From Streptococcus vestibularis ATCC 49124 (GTDB lineage: Bacteria > Bacillota > Bacilli > Lactobacillales > Streptococcaceae), in contig NZ_GL831112.1 in the NCBI RefSeq assembly GCF_000188295.1, forward strand, positions 658,472-690,384: 31,913 nt of DNA. The letters run 5' to 3'. The position numbers and the translations under genes were made by a program. This document shows positions 23,368-31,835 of this stretch, piece by piece. Position 1 is the first letter of the stretch. Every line of letters begins with the position of its first letter. Under the pieces are notes generated by a model that was not told the origin of the DNA, ran no database searches, and was given only the letters and a program-made list of their open reading frames with translations.

Positions 23368-24153
23368 ATGAAAAAATATCAACGCATGCATCTGATTTTT
23401 ATCAGACAATACATCAAGCAAATCATGGAGTACAAGGTCGATTTTGTGGTTGGTGTCCTAGGAGTCTTTCTGACTCAAGGCTTGAACCTCCTGTTTCTCA
23501 ATGTCATCTTTCAACATATTCCATCTCTAGAAGGCTGGACTTTTCAAGAGATTGCCTTTATCTATGGATTTTCCTTGATTCCCAAGGGACTGGACCATCT
23601 CTTTTTTGATAATCTTTGGGCTTTAGGTCAACGACTAGTCCGAAAAGGGGAGTTTGACAAGTACCTAACTCGTCCTATCAATCCTCTCTTTCACATCCTA
23701 GTTGAGACCTTTCAGATTGATGCTTTGGGCGAACTTTTAGTCGGTTGCATTCTATTGGGAACAACAGTATCAAGCATTGCTTGGACGCTTCCCAAATTTC
23801 TACTTTTTCTAGTCTGTATTCCTTTTGCGACCTTGATTTATACTTCCTTGAAAATCGCGACAGCCAGCATCGCTTTTTGGACCAAGCAGTCAGGAGCAAT
23901 GATTTACATCTTCTATATGTTCAATGACTTTGCCAAGTATCCGATTTCCATTTACAATTCGCTTCTTCGATGGTTGATTAGCTTTATCGTGCCTTTTGCA
24001 TTTACGGCCTATTATCCTGCTAGCTATTTCTTGCAGGACAAGGATGTAATCTTTAACATCGGAGGTTTGATGTTGATTTCCCTTGTTTTCTTTGTTATTT
24101 CCCTTAAACTCTGGGATAGGGGCTTGGATTCTTATGAAAGTGCTGGGTCCTAA
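23368..24153 (+). CDS. ABC-2 family permease (second of the pair)
   Basis: A 261-residue membrane protein with about six helices and the region RLVRKGEFDKYLTRPINPLF (~90-109), equivalent to the coupling segment of the preceding gene. AGGAGG overlaps the end of the first permease gene. It is the last gene of the exporter operon and is followed by a terminator 14 bases downstream, then by the tRNA-Thr promoter. Confidence 0.87.
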   Translation: MKKYQRMHLIFIRQYIKQIMEYKVDFVVGVLGVFLTQGLNLLFLNVIFQHIPSLEGWTFQEIAFIYGFSLIPKGLDHLFFDNLWALGQRLVRKGEFDKYLTRPINPLFHILVETFQIDALGELLVGCILLGTTVSSIAWTLPKFLLFLVCIPFATLIYTSLKIATASIAFWTKQSGAMIYIFYMFNDFAKYPISIYNSLLRWLISFIVPFAFTAYYPASYFLQDKDVIFNIGGLMLISLVFFVISLKLWDRGLDSYESAGS

Positions 24154-24166
24154 GATGAAGAAACTC

Positions 24167-24195
24167 AAAGCCTTGTCTCAGGACAGGCTTTTTCT
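24167..24195 (+). terminator. Terminator of the ABC-2 exporter operon
   Basis: AAAGCC(T)TGTC and GACAGGCTTT form a 10-pair stem with one bulged base and a TCAG loop, followed by a T run. Confidence 0.88.
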
Positions 24196-24213
24196 AGTAG
24201 AGATGAAAATTCC

Positions 24214-24241
24214 TTGACATTTATTCTCAGAGTGTTATACC
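24214..24241 (+). promoter_or_regulatory. Promoter of the truncated tRNA-Thr gene
   Basis: Consensus TTGACA (24214-24219) and TATACC (24236-24241) 16 bases apart, ending 12 bases before the tRNA's first base. The position is that of a stable-RNA promoter. Confidence 0.75.
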
Positions 24242-24253
24242 GTAAGTGTGATC

Positions 24254-24307
24254 GCCGATTTAGCTCAGTTGGTAGAGCAAGGCACTCGTAAAGCCTAGGT
24301 TATAGGT
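24254..24307 (+). pseudogene. Truncated tRNA-Thr(CGU) gene, broken in the T-loop
   Basis: The acceptor 5' strand GCCGATT, D-stem GCTC/GAGC with a normal D-loop, the anticodon arm AGGCA-CTCGTAA-AGCCT (anticodon CGT) and the 5' strand of the T-stem (ATAGG) are all present. After the first T-loop base (24307) the sequence departs. The expected TTCAA-type loop, T-stem 3' strand CCTAT, and acceptor 3' strand AATCGGC do not follow, and I do not find them in the next 600 bases. Such a transcript could not fold to a functional tRNA. A UGU tRNA elsewhere could read ACG codons, so loss may be tolerated. Confidence 0.82.
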
Positions 24308-24350
24308 AGATAAACGACTGAGGATTTGAAAAAATAGATATGTAGAAGAT

Positions 24351-24382
24351 AACCGTTAAGTCTTATTCTTAGCGGTTTTTTA
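24351..24382 (+). terminator. Terminator after the tRNA fragment
   Basis: AACCGTTAAG/CTTAGCGGTT form a 10-pair stem with one G-U pair and a 7-base loop, followed by TTTT. It could be the original tRNA terminator or the end of imported DNA. Confidence 0.85.
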
Positions 24383-24570
24383 TATTGTTTAATAGCGCTG
24401 ATATTTCATTAATGATGTTTGACTTTGTGATGTTGCTAGTGCTTTAAGTTGATTGCTACTATTTTTGATGGTGTGAATGTTCTGATAATGTACCCCAGCT
24501 AACTACGAAAGTTTTTGACTCTATGTTTTTAATTCTTATTAAAAAATAAATTAACGTATATTAATTTTTC
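24383..24570. other. AT-rich non-coding stretch upstream of prtA
   Basis: No open frame of note on either strand. The only clear element is the palindrome AAATTAA-CGTATA-TTAATTT (24548-24567) directly upstream of the prtA promoter. Confidence 0.5.
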
Positions 24571-24590
24571 TTGACTTAAATTTTTTAAAT
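24548..24590 (+). promoter_or_regulatory. Possible metalloregulator (PsaR/SloR-type) site at the prtA promoter
   Basis: CTTGACTTAAATTTTTTAA, overlapping the -35 box, resembles the AT-rich boxes I remember for streptococcal manganese repressors of the PsaR/SloR/ScaR group, and prtA is a known PsaR-regulated gene in the pneumococcus. A perfect 7-base inverted repeat (AAATTAA/TTAATTT) lies just upstream. The match is from memory of the consensus and is tentative. Confidence 0.35.
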
Positions 24591-24598
24591 GATATACT
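24571..24598 (+). promoter_or_regulatory. Promoter of prtA
   Basis: TTGACT (24571-24576) and TATACT (24593-24598) with a 16-base spacer. It lies about 290 bases before prtA, leaving a long leader that includes a whole BOX repeat. Confidence 0.65.
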
Positions 24599-24659
24599 AT
24601 TTTTCTGGAGAGCTAACAATTATATATAAATGTACTACTCTATTTCCTAGATAATACTT

Positions 24660-24810
24660 ATACTCGATGAAAATCAAAGAGCAAACTAGAAAACTATCCG
24701 CAGGTTGCTCAAAGCACTGCTTTGAGGTTGTAGATAGAACTGACGAAGTCAGTAACCATACATACGCTAAGATGACGTTGACGCGGTTTGAAGCGATCTT
24801 CGAAGAGTAT
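24660..24810 (-). repeat. BOX element (boxA-boxB-boxC, reverse orientation)
   Basis: On the minus strand the 151 bases read as a complete BOX repeat. It begins ATACTCTTCGAAGATCGC (boxA, carrying the segment around the standard BOX-PCR primer in diverged form), followed by boxB with ACTGACTTCGTCAGT and CTCAAAGCAGTGCTTTGAG stem-loops, and ends with boxC, TTTGCTCTTTGATTTTCAT. BOX repeats are abundant in the pneumococcus and close relatives of the mitis group. Here one sits in the prtA leader, antisense to prtA transcription. Confidence 0.92.
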
Positions 24811-24856
24811 TAGTAAAACTTTTTATAACAAATGCTAGCAAAGTTAAAGTTTACTA
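24811..24856 (+). repeat. Inverted repeat between BOX and prtA
   Basis: TAGTAAAACTTT (24811-24822) pairs with AAAGTTTACTA (24846-24856) over 11 bases with one bulged A and a 23-base loop. It starts exactly at the BOX end and lies 25 bases upstream of the ribosome site AAGGA. Confidence 0.6.
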
Positions 24857-24892
24857 TCTATTGGAAGTTAAATAAATATGTAAGGAATTAAA

Positions 24893-27800
24893 ATGAAAAA
24901 AAGTACAGTATTGTCATTAACCACAGCTGCAGTTATTTTAGCAGCATATGTTCCTAATGAGGTAATCCTAGCAGATACACCTAGTTCTGAAGATTCTTTA
25001 AAAATATCTGATAAAGAAACAGTAATAGGTAACCAAAACGAAAACAAAGAAAAACTTGAAGATATTCATAATGTTATAGAAACTTCAAAGGATACTGAAG
25101 AAAAGAAAACAACAATTATTGAGGAAAAAGAAGTTGTTAGTAAAAATCCTGTGATAGACAATAACACTAGCAATGAAGAAGCAAAAATCAAAGAAGAAAA
25201 TTCCAATCAATCCCAAGGAGATAAAGCGGACTTGTCTGCAAGTAAAGACCCAGAAAGTCCCCAAAAAGAGGATAAACTTGTCTATATTGCTGAATTTAAA
25301 GATAAAGAATCTGGAGAAAAAGCAATCAAGGAACTATCAAATCTTAAGAATACAAAAGTTTTATATACTTATGATAGAATTTTTAACGGTAGCGCTATTG
25401 AAACAACCAAAGATACTCTGGACAAAATTAAACTAATAGAAGGTATTTCATCGGTTGAAAGGTCACAAAAAGTCCAACCTATGATGAATCATGCTAGAAA
25501 AGAAATTGGAGTTGAAGAGGCAATCGATTACCTAAAATCTATCAATGCACCATTTGGGAAAAACTTTGATGGTAGAGGTATGGTCATTTCAAATATCGAT
25601 ACGGGAACGGATTATAGGCATAAGGCCATGAGGATTGATGATGACGCTAAAAGCTCAATGAGATTTAAAAAAGAAGACTTAAAAGGTACTGATAAAAATT
25701 TCTGGTTGAGTGATAAAATTCCTCATGCTTTCAATTATTATAATGGTGGTAAAATTACTGTAGAAAAAGCTGATGATGGAAGCGATTTTTTTGATCCACA
25801 TGGGATGCATATTGCAGGGATTCTTGCGGGAAATGATACTGAAAAAGATATTAAAAACTTTAACGGAATAGATGGAATTGCTCCTAATGCACAGATTTTC
25901 TCTTATAAAATGTACTCTGACGCAGGATCTGGCTTCGCAGGAGATGAAACAATGTTTCATGCTATTGAAGATTCGATCAAACACAATGTCGATGTTGTTT
26001 CGATATCATCTGGCTTTACAGGAACAGGTCTTGTAGGTGAGAAATATTGGCAAGCTATTAGAGCATTAAGAAAAGCAGGCATTCCAATGGTTGTAGCTAC
26101 GGGTAACTATGCGACTTCTGCTTCAAGTTCTTCATGGGATTTAGTGGCAAATAATAATCTGAAAATGACCGACACTGGAAATGTAACACGAACTGCAGCA
26201 CATGAAGATGCGATAGCGGTCGCATCTGCTAAAAATCAGACAGTTGAGTTTGATAAAGTCAACATAGGTGGAGAAAATTTTAAATACAGAAATATAGGGG
26301 CCTTTTTCGATAAGAATAAAATCACAACAAATGAAGACGGTTCAAAAGCTCCTAGTAAATTAAACTTTGTATATATAGGCAAAGGTCAAGACAAAGATTT
26401 GATAGGATTGGATCTTAAGGGCAAAATTGCAGTAATGGATCGAATTTATACCAAGGATTTAAAAGATGCTTTTAAAAGAGCAACGGATAAGGGCGCACGC
26501 GCCATTATGGTTGTAAATACTGTCAATTACTACAATAGAGATAATTGGACAGAGCTTCCAGCTATGGGATATGAGGAGGATGAAGGAACTACTAGTCAAG
26601 TTTTTTCAATTTCAGGAGATGATGGTGTAAAGTTATGGAACATGATTAACCCTGCCAAAAAAACTGAGGTTAAAAGGAATAATAAAGAAGATTTTAAAGA
26701 TAAATTGGAGCAATACTATCCAATTGATATGGCAAGCTATAATTCTAATAAACCGAATGTAGGTGACGAAAAAGAGATTGACTTTAAGTTTGCACCTGAC
26801 ACAGACAAAGAACTGTATAAAGAAGAGATCATCGTTCCAGCAGGGTCCACATCTTGGGGGCCAAGAATAGATTTACTTTTAAAACCGGATGTTTCAGCAC
26901 CCGGTAAAAATATTAAATCCACTCTCAATGTCATTAATGGGAAATCAACTTATGGTTATATGTCAGGGACTAGTATGGCAACTCCAATCGTGGCAGCTTC
27001 TACTGTTTTGATTAGACCAAAATTAAAAGAAATGCTTGAAAGACCTGTGTTGAAAAATCTTAAGGGAGATGACAAAATAGATCTTACAAGTCTTACAAAA
27101 ATAGCCCTACAAAATACTGCACGCCCTATGATGGATGCAACTTCTTGGAAAGAAAAAAGTCAATACTTTGCATCACCTAGACAACAGGGAGCAGGGCTAA
27201 TTAATGTTGCCAATGCTTTGAGAAATGAAGTCGTAGCTACTTTTAAAAACACGGATTCTAAAGGTTTGGTAAACTCTTATGGTTCTATTTCTCTTAAAGA
27301 AATAAAAGGAGATAAAAAATATTTTACAATTAAGCTTCACAATACATCAAACAGGCCTTTAACCTTTAAAGTTTCAGCATCTGCTATAACTACAGATGCT
27401 CTCACTGACAGACTCAAACTGGATGAAACATACAAAGATGAAAAATCTCCAGATGGGAAGCAAATTGTTCCAGAAATCCACCCAGAAAAAATCAAAGGAG
27501 CAAATATTACATTTGAGCATGACACTTTCACTATAGGCCCAAATTCTAGCTTTGATTTAAATGCGGTTATAAATGTTGGGGAGGCTAAAAACAAAAATAA
27601 ATTTGTAGAATCATTTATTCATTTTGAGTCAGTGGAAGAAATGGAAGCTCTGAACTCCAACGGGAAGAAAATAAACTTCCAACCTTCTTTATCGATGCCT
27701 CTAATGGGATTTGCTGGGAATTGGAACCACGAACCAATCCTTGATAAATGGGCCTGGGAAGAAGGTTCAAGATCAAAAACAATGGAAGGTTATGATGATG

Positions 27801-30800
27801 ATGGCAAACCGAAAATTCCAGGAACCTTAAATAAGGGGATTGGTGGAGAACATGGTATAGATAAATTTAATCCAGCTGGAGTTATACAAAATAGAAAAGA
27901 TAAAAATACAACATCCCTAGATCAAAATCCAGAATTATTTGCTTTCAATAACGAAGGAATCAATGCACCATCATCAAGTGGTTCTAAGATTGCTAACATT
28001 TATCCTTTAGATTCAAATGGAAATCATCAAGATGCTCAACTTGAGAGAGGATTAACACCTTCTCCACTTGTATTAAGAAGTGCAGAAGAAGGATTGATTT
28101 CAATAGTAAATACAAATAAAGAGGGAGAAAATCAAAAAGACTTAAAAGTCATTTCGAGAGAACACTTCATTAAAGGAATTTTAAACTCTAAGAGAAATGA
28201 TGCTAAGGGAATCCAATCTTCTAAGCTAAAAGTTTGGGGCGACCTGAAATGGGATGGACTCATTTATAATCCTAGAGGTAGAGAAGAAAATGCCCCAGAA
28301 AGCAAGGATATCAAAGATCCTGCTACTAAGATAAGAGGACAATTTGAACCGATTGCAGAAGGTCAATATTTCTATAAATTTAAATATAGATTAACTAAAG
28401 ATTACCCATGGCAGGTTTCCTATATTCCTGTAAAAATTGATAACACAGCTCCTAAAATTGTTTCTGTTGATTTTTCAAATCCTGAAAAAATTAAGTTGAT
28501 TACAAAGGATACTTATCACAAGGTAAAAGATCAATACAAGAATGAAACCCTATTTGCGAGAGATCAAAAAGAACATCCTGAAAAATTTGACGAGATTGCA
28601 AACGAAGTTTGGTATGCAGGAGCTGCTCTTGTTAATGAAGATGGAGATGTTGAGAAAAATCTTGAAGTAACTTATGCAGGTGAGGGTCAAGGAAGAAATA
28701 GAAAACTTGACAAAGACGGAAATACCATTTATGAAATTAATGGTGCAGGAGATTTAAGAGGAAAAATCATTGAAGTCATTGCATTAGATGGATCTAGCAA
28801 TTTCACAAAGATTCATAGAATTAAATTTGCTGATCATGCTGATGAAAAGGGGATGATTTCCTATTATCTAGTAGATCCGGATCAAGATTCATCTAAATAC
28901 CAAAAACTTGGAGAAATTCCTGAATCTAAATTTAAGAATTTAAAAAATGTTAAAGATGATAGCCTAAACAAAGAGACAACTGAGGTAGAACATCATCATG
29001 AAAATGAAGAGTCTATCGAAGAAAAATCTAGCTTGACTATCAATAAATCCATTTCAACAATTAGAGATTTTGAAAGTAAAGACTTAAAAAATCTCATTAA
29101 AAAGAAATTTAGAGAAGTTGATGACTTTACAAGTGAAACTGGTAAGAGAACAGAGGAATACGATTATAAATACGATGATAAGGGAAATATCATTGCTTAT
29201 GACGATGGTAGTGCCTTACAATATGAAACTGAAAAACTTGACGAAATCAAATCAAAAATTTATGGTGTTCTAAGCCCGTCTAAAGATGGACACTTTGAAA
29301 TTCTTGGAAAGATAAGTAATGTTTCTAAAAATGCCAAGGTATATTACGGCAATAACTATAAATCTATAGAAATCAAAACGACTAAGTATGATTCCCACTC
29401 AAAAACGATGACATTTGATTTATACGCTAATATTAATGATAGTGTGGATGGATTAGCTTTTGCAGGAGATATGAGATTCTTTGTTAAAGATGATGATCAG
29501 ATAAAAGCTGAAACTAAAATTAGAATGCCTGAAAAAAATAAGGAAACTAAAACAGAATATCCCTATGCATCAAGTTATGGGAATGTAATAGAATTAGGAG
29601 AAGGTGATCTTTCAAAGAACAAACCAAACAATTTAACGGAAATGGAATCTGGTAAAATCTATTCTGATTCAGAAAAACAACAATATCTGTTAAAGGATAA
29701 CATCATTCTAAGAAAAGGCTATGCACTAAAAGTGACTACCTATAATCCTGGAAAAACGGATATGTTAGAAGGAAATGGAGTTTATAGCCAGGAAGATATA
29801 GCAAAAATACAAAAGGCCAATCCTAATCTAAGAGTCCTATCAGAAAAAATAATTTATGCTGATAGTAGAAATGTTGAAGATGGAAGAAGTACTCAATCAG
29901 TATTAATGTCGGCTTTGGATGGCTTTAACATTGTAAAATATCAAGTGTTTACCTTTAAAATGAATGATAAAGGGGAGGCAATCGATAAAGATGGAAATCT
30001 TGTAACAGATTCTTCTAAACTGGTATTATTTGGTAAAGATGATAAAGAGTATCATGGGGAGGATAAGTCCAACGTAGAAGCTATAAAAGAAGATGGCTCT
30101 ATGTTATTTATTGATATCAAACCAGTAAATCTTTCAATGGACAAGAACTACTTTAATCCATCTAAATCTAATAAAATTTATGTACGAAATCCAGAATTTT
30201 ATTTAAGGGGTAAGATTTCTGATAAGGGTGGTTTTAACTGGGAGTTGAGAGTTAATGAATCGGTTGTAGATAATTATTTAATCTACGGAGATTTACACAC
30301 TGATAACACTAGAGATTTTAACATTAAGCTTAATGTTAAAGACGGTGACATCATGGACTGGGGAATGAAAGACTATAAAGCAAACGGATTCCCAGATAAG
30401 GTAACAGATATGGATGGAAATGTTTATCTTCAAACTGGCTATAGCGATTTGAATGCGAAAGCGGTTGGAGTACACTATCAATTTTTATATGATAATGTTA
30501 AACCAGAAGTAAACATTGATCCTAAGGGAAATACTAGTATTGAATATGCTGACGGAAAATCTGTAGTCTTTAATATCAATGATAAAAGAAATAATGGATT
30601 CGATGGTGAGATTCAAGACAAACATATTTATGTAAATGGAAAAGAATATAAATCATTTGATGATATTAAACAACTAACAGATAAGACACTAAACATTAAG
30701 ATTGTTGTAAAAGATTTTGCAAGAAATACAACCGTAAAAGAATTCATTTTAAACAAAGATACGGGAGAGGTGAGCGAACTAAAACCTCATACGGTAACTG

Positions 30801-31384
30801 TGACCATTCAAAATGGAAAAGAAATGAGTTCAACGATAGTGTCGGAAGAAGATTTCATTTTACCTGTCTATAAGGGTGAATTAGAAAAAGGATATCAATT
30901 TGATGGCTGGGAAATTGCTGGTTTCGAAGGGAAAAAAGACGCTGGCTATGTTATTAATGTATCAAAAGATACTCTTATAAAACCTGTATTCAAGAAAATA
31001 GAGGAGAAAAAGGAGGAGGAAAATAAACCTACTTTTGATGTATCCAAAAAGAAAGATAAGGTGCAAGCAAATCATAATCAATTAGATGAAAGTCACAGAA
31101 AAGAGGATTTACAAAGAGAAAATCATTCACACAAATCTGATTCAACTAAGGATGTTACAGCTACAGTTCCTGATAAAAACTTTGAAAATAAGAAGGAAGT
31201 TTATCTTAATGAACAAGAGAACATAGCTAATAAACATACTAACATTGATAGTAAGTCGGATACTAATAATACTGATAGACTACCAAAAACCGGGACAGTT
31301 AGCGAAGTATTCACGTCATTAGTTGCCGGAATAATGTTTACCTTAGGTGCGTTTCTTGGATTAAAGAAAAAAGATCAAGATTAA
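24893..31384 (+). CDS. prtA: LPXTG-anchored subtilisin-like cell-envelope serine protease PrtA
   Basis: A 2163-residue protein close in sequence and length to pneumococcal PrtA. Order: signal peptide (1-27, cleavage likely after Ala27); acidic/Lys-rich spacer; inhibitor-I9-like propeptide (~127-195, VYIAEFKDKESGEKAIKELS); S8 protease with Asp236 (NIDTGTDY), His303 (DPHGMHIAGILAG), oxyanion Asn405 (ATGNYA) and Ser694 (SGTSMATP), interrupted by a protease-associated insert (~490-590). Fn3-like domains of the C5a-peptidase type follow, then a long repeat-poor stalk with a HHH stretch near 1366. An InlB-type segment (YQFDGWEI, ~2003), a charged linker, and LPKTG (2130-2134) with a membrane helix and KKK tail close it. 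AAGGA precedes the ATG. Arg codons are mostly AGA/AGG and the DNA is more AT-rich than its neighbours. It degrades surface or milk/host proteins. Confidence 0.96.
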   Translation: MKKSTVLSLTTAAVILAAYVPNEVILADTPSSEDSLKISDKETVIGNQNENKEKLEDIHNVIETSKDTEEKKTTIIEEKEVVSKNPVIDNNTSNEEAKIKEENSNQSQGDKADLSASKDPESPQKEDKLVYIAEFKDKESGEKAIKELSNLKNTKVLYTYDRIFNGSAIETTKDTLDKIKLIEGISSVERSQKVQPMMNHARKEIGVEEAIDYLKSINAPFGKNFDGRGMVISNIDTGTDYRHKAMRIDDDAKSSMRFKKEDLKGTDKNFWLSDKIPHAFNYYNGGKITVEKADDGSDFFDPHGMHIAGILAGNDTEKDIKNFNGIDGIAPNAQIFSYKMYSDAGSGFAGDETMFHAIEDSIKHNVDVVSISSGFTGTGLVGEKYWQAIRALRKAGIPMVVATGNYATSASSSSWDLVANNNLKMTDTGNVTRTAAHEDAIAVASAKNQTVEFDKVNIGGENFKYRNIGAFFDKNKITTNEDGSKAPSKLNFVYIGKGQDKDLIGLDLKGKIAVMDRIYTKDLKDAFKRATDKGARAIMVVNTVNYYNRDNWTELPAMGYEEDEGTTSQVFSISGDDGVKLWNMINPAKKTEVKRNNKEDFKDKLEQYYPIDMASYNSNKPNVGDEKEIDFKFAPDTDKELYKEEIIVPAGSTSWGPRIDLLLKPDVSAPGKNIKSTLNVINGKSTYGYMSGTSMATPIVAASTVLIRPKLKEMLERPVLKNLKGDDKIDLTSLTKIALQNTARPMMDATSWKEKSQYFASPRQQGAGLINVANALRNEVVATFKNTDSKGLVNSYGSISLKEIKGDKKYFTIKLHNTSNRPLTFKVSASAITTDALTDRLKLDETYKDEKSPDGKQIVPEIHPEKIKGANITFEHDTFTIGPNSSFDLNAVINVGEAKNKNKFVESFIHFESVEEMEALNSNGKKINFQPSLSMPLMGFAGNWNHEPILDKWAWEEGSRSKTMEGYDDDGKPKIPGTLNKGIGGEHGIDKFNPAGVIQNRKDKNTTSLDQNPELFAFNNEGINAPSSSGSKIANIYPLDSNGNHQDAQLERGLTPSPLVLRSAEEGLISIVNTNKEGENQKDLKVISREHFIKGILNSKRNDAKGIQSSKLKVWGDLKWDGLIYNPRGREENAPESKDIKDPATKIRGQFEPIAEGQYFYKFKYRLTKDYPWQVSYIPVKIDNTAPKIVSVDFSNPEKIKLITKDTYHKVKDQYKNETLFARDQKEHPEKFDEIANEVWYAGAALVNEDGDVEKNLEVTYAGEGQGRNRKLDKDGNTIYEINGAGDLRGKIIEVIALDGSSNFTKIHRIKFADHADEKGMISYYLVDPDQDSSKYQKLGEIPESKFKNLKNVKDDSLNKETTEVEHHHENEESIEEKSSLTINKSISTIRDFESKDLKNLIKKKFREVDDFTSETGKRTEEYDYKYDDKGNIIAYDDGSALQYETEKLDEIKSKIYGVLSPSKDGHFEILGKISNVSKNAKVYYGNNYKSIEIKTTKYDSHSKTMTFDLYANINDSVDGLAFAGDMRFFVKDDDQIKAETKIRMPEKNKETKTEYPYASSYGNVIELGEGDLSKNKPNNLTEMESGKIYSDSEKQQYLLKDNIILRKGYALKVTTYNPGKTDMLEGNGVYSQEDIAKIQKANPNLRVLSEKIIYADSRNVEDGRSTQSVLMSALDGFNIVKYQVFTFKMNDKGEAIDKDGNLVTDSSKLVLFGKDDKEYHGEDKSNVEAIKEDGSMLFIDIKPVNLSMDKNYFNPSKSNKIYVRNPEFYLRGKISDKGGFNWELRVNESVVDNYLIYGDLHTDNTRDFNIKLNVKDGDIMDWGMKDYKANGFPDKVTDMDGNVYLQTGYSDLNAKAVGVHYQFLYDNVKPEVNIDPKGNTSIEYADGKSVVFNINDKRNNGFDGEIQDKHIYVNGKEYKSFDDIKQLTDKTLNIKIVVKDFARNTTVKEFILNKDTGEVSELKPHTVTVTIQNGKEMSSTIVSEEDFILPVYKGELEKGYQFDGWEIAGFEGKKDAGYVINVSKDTLIKPVFKKIEEKKEEENKPTFDVSKKKDKVQANHNQLDESHRKEDLQRENHSHKSDSTKDVTATVPDKNFENKKEVYLNEQENIANKHTNIDSKSDTNNTDRLPKTGTVSEVFTSLVAGIMFTLGAFLGLKKKDQD

Positions 31385-31768
31385 GACAAAGCTATAGATG
31401 AAAAAGATGGTGTTAAAAAGTTAGGCTTTGTAAAAGTTGCTGATAAGACTTATTATTTTGTAGAAGATGGTGAGAAGAAAACTGGTTTTGTTAAAATCGA
31501 TGATAAAACTTACTATGTCAAAGAAGGTGTTCGTCTAACGGGTGATATTACTGTTGATGAGAAACATTATTTCTCTAAAGAAGATGGAATGAAAACTGGT
31601 TGGTTGAAACAAGGTGGTAGTTGGTATTATCTTGATAATTCAGGCGCTATGAAGACCTGTTGGTTCCAAGTAGATGGTAAATGGTACTATGCTTATAGTT
31701 CAGGAGCCCTTGCAGTAAGCACTACAATCAATGGTTATACAGTAAATGCCAACGGTGAGTGGGTTTAA
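31385..31768 (+). pseudogene. Orphan C-terminal fragment of a choline/glucan-binding surface protein
   Basis: Right after the prtA stop codon, and in the same reading frame, 127 codons run to TAA at 31766-31768. They encode tandem cell-wall-binding repeats: GFVKVADKTYYFVEDGEKKT, GFVKIDDKTYYVKEG, GWLKQGGSWYYLDNSGAMKT and WFQVDGKWYYAYSSGALAVS. The ending NGYTVNANGEWV is typical of choline-binding proteins such as PspA. There is no ribosome site, no signal peptide, and the first in-frame ATG falls within the repeats. It is therefore the 3' end of another gene whose front has been lost. One repeat has Cys where Gly is usual (MKTCWFQV). Readthrough of the prtA stop would fuse it to PrtA, but the LPXTG anchor precedes it. 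Confidence 0.85.
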
Positions 31769-31806
31769 AAGTGTAAAATTTACCATCGAAAATGTAAATA
31801 ATGAAA

Positions 31807-31835
31807 AGAAAGCTTATAAAACGGGCTTTCTTTTT
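31807..31835 (+). terminator. Terminator after the orphan repeat fragment
   Basis: Perfect 7-pair stem AGAAAGC/GCTTTCT with an 11-base loop, followed by TTTT. It probably belonged to the lost choline-binding gene and now ends prtA transcription. The last ~75 bases of the window hold no feature I can support. Confidence 0.8.

Noticed and set aside
24308..24892. Integrase or transposase remnant beside the broken tRNA
   Set aside because: I read the stretch on both strands and found no open frame or residual recombinase motif; only promoter, BOX and inverted repeats are visible.
25173..25436. Second-frame ORF of 87 codons inside prtA
   Set aside because: It is a Lys-rich shadow caused by the A-rich sequence of the prtA spacer, with no ribosome site and no recognisable content.
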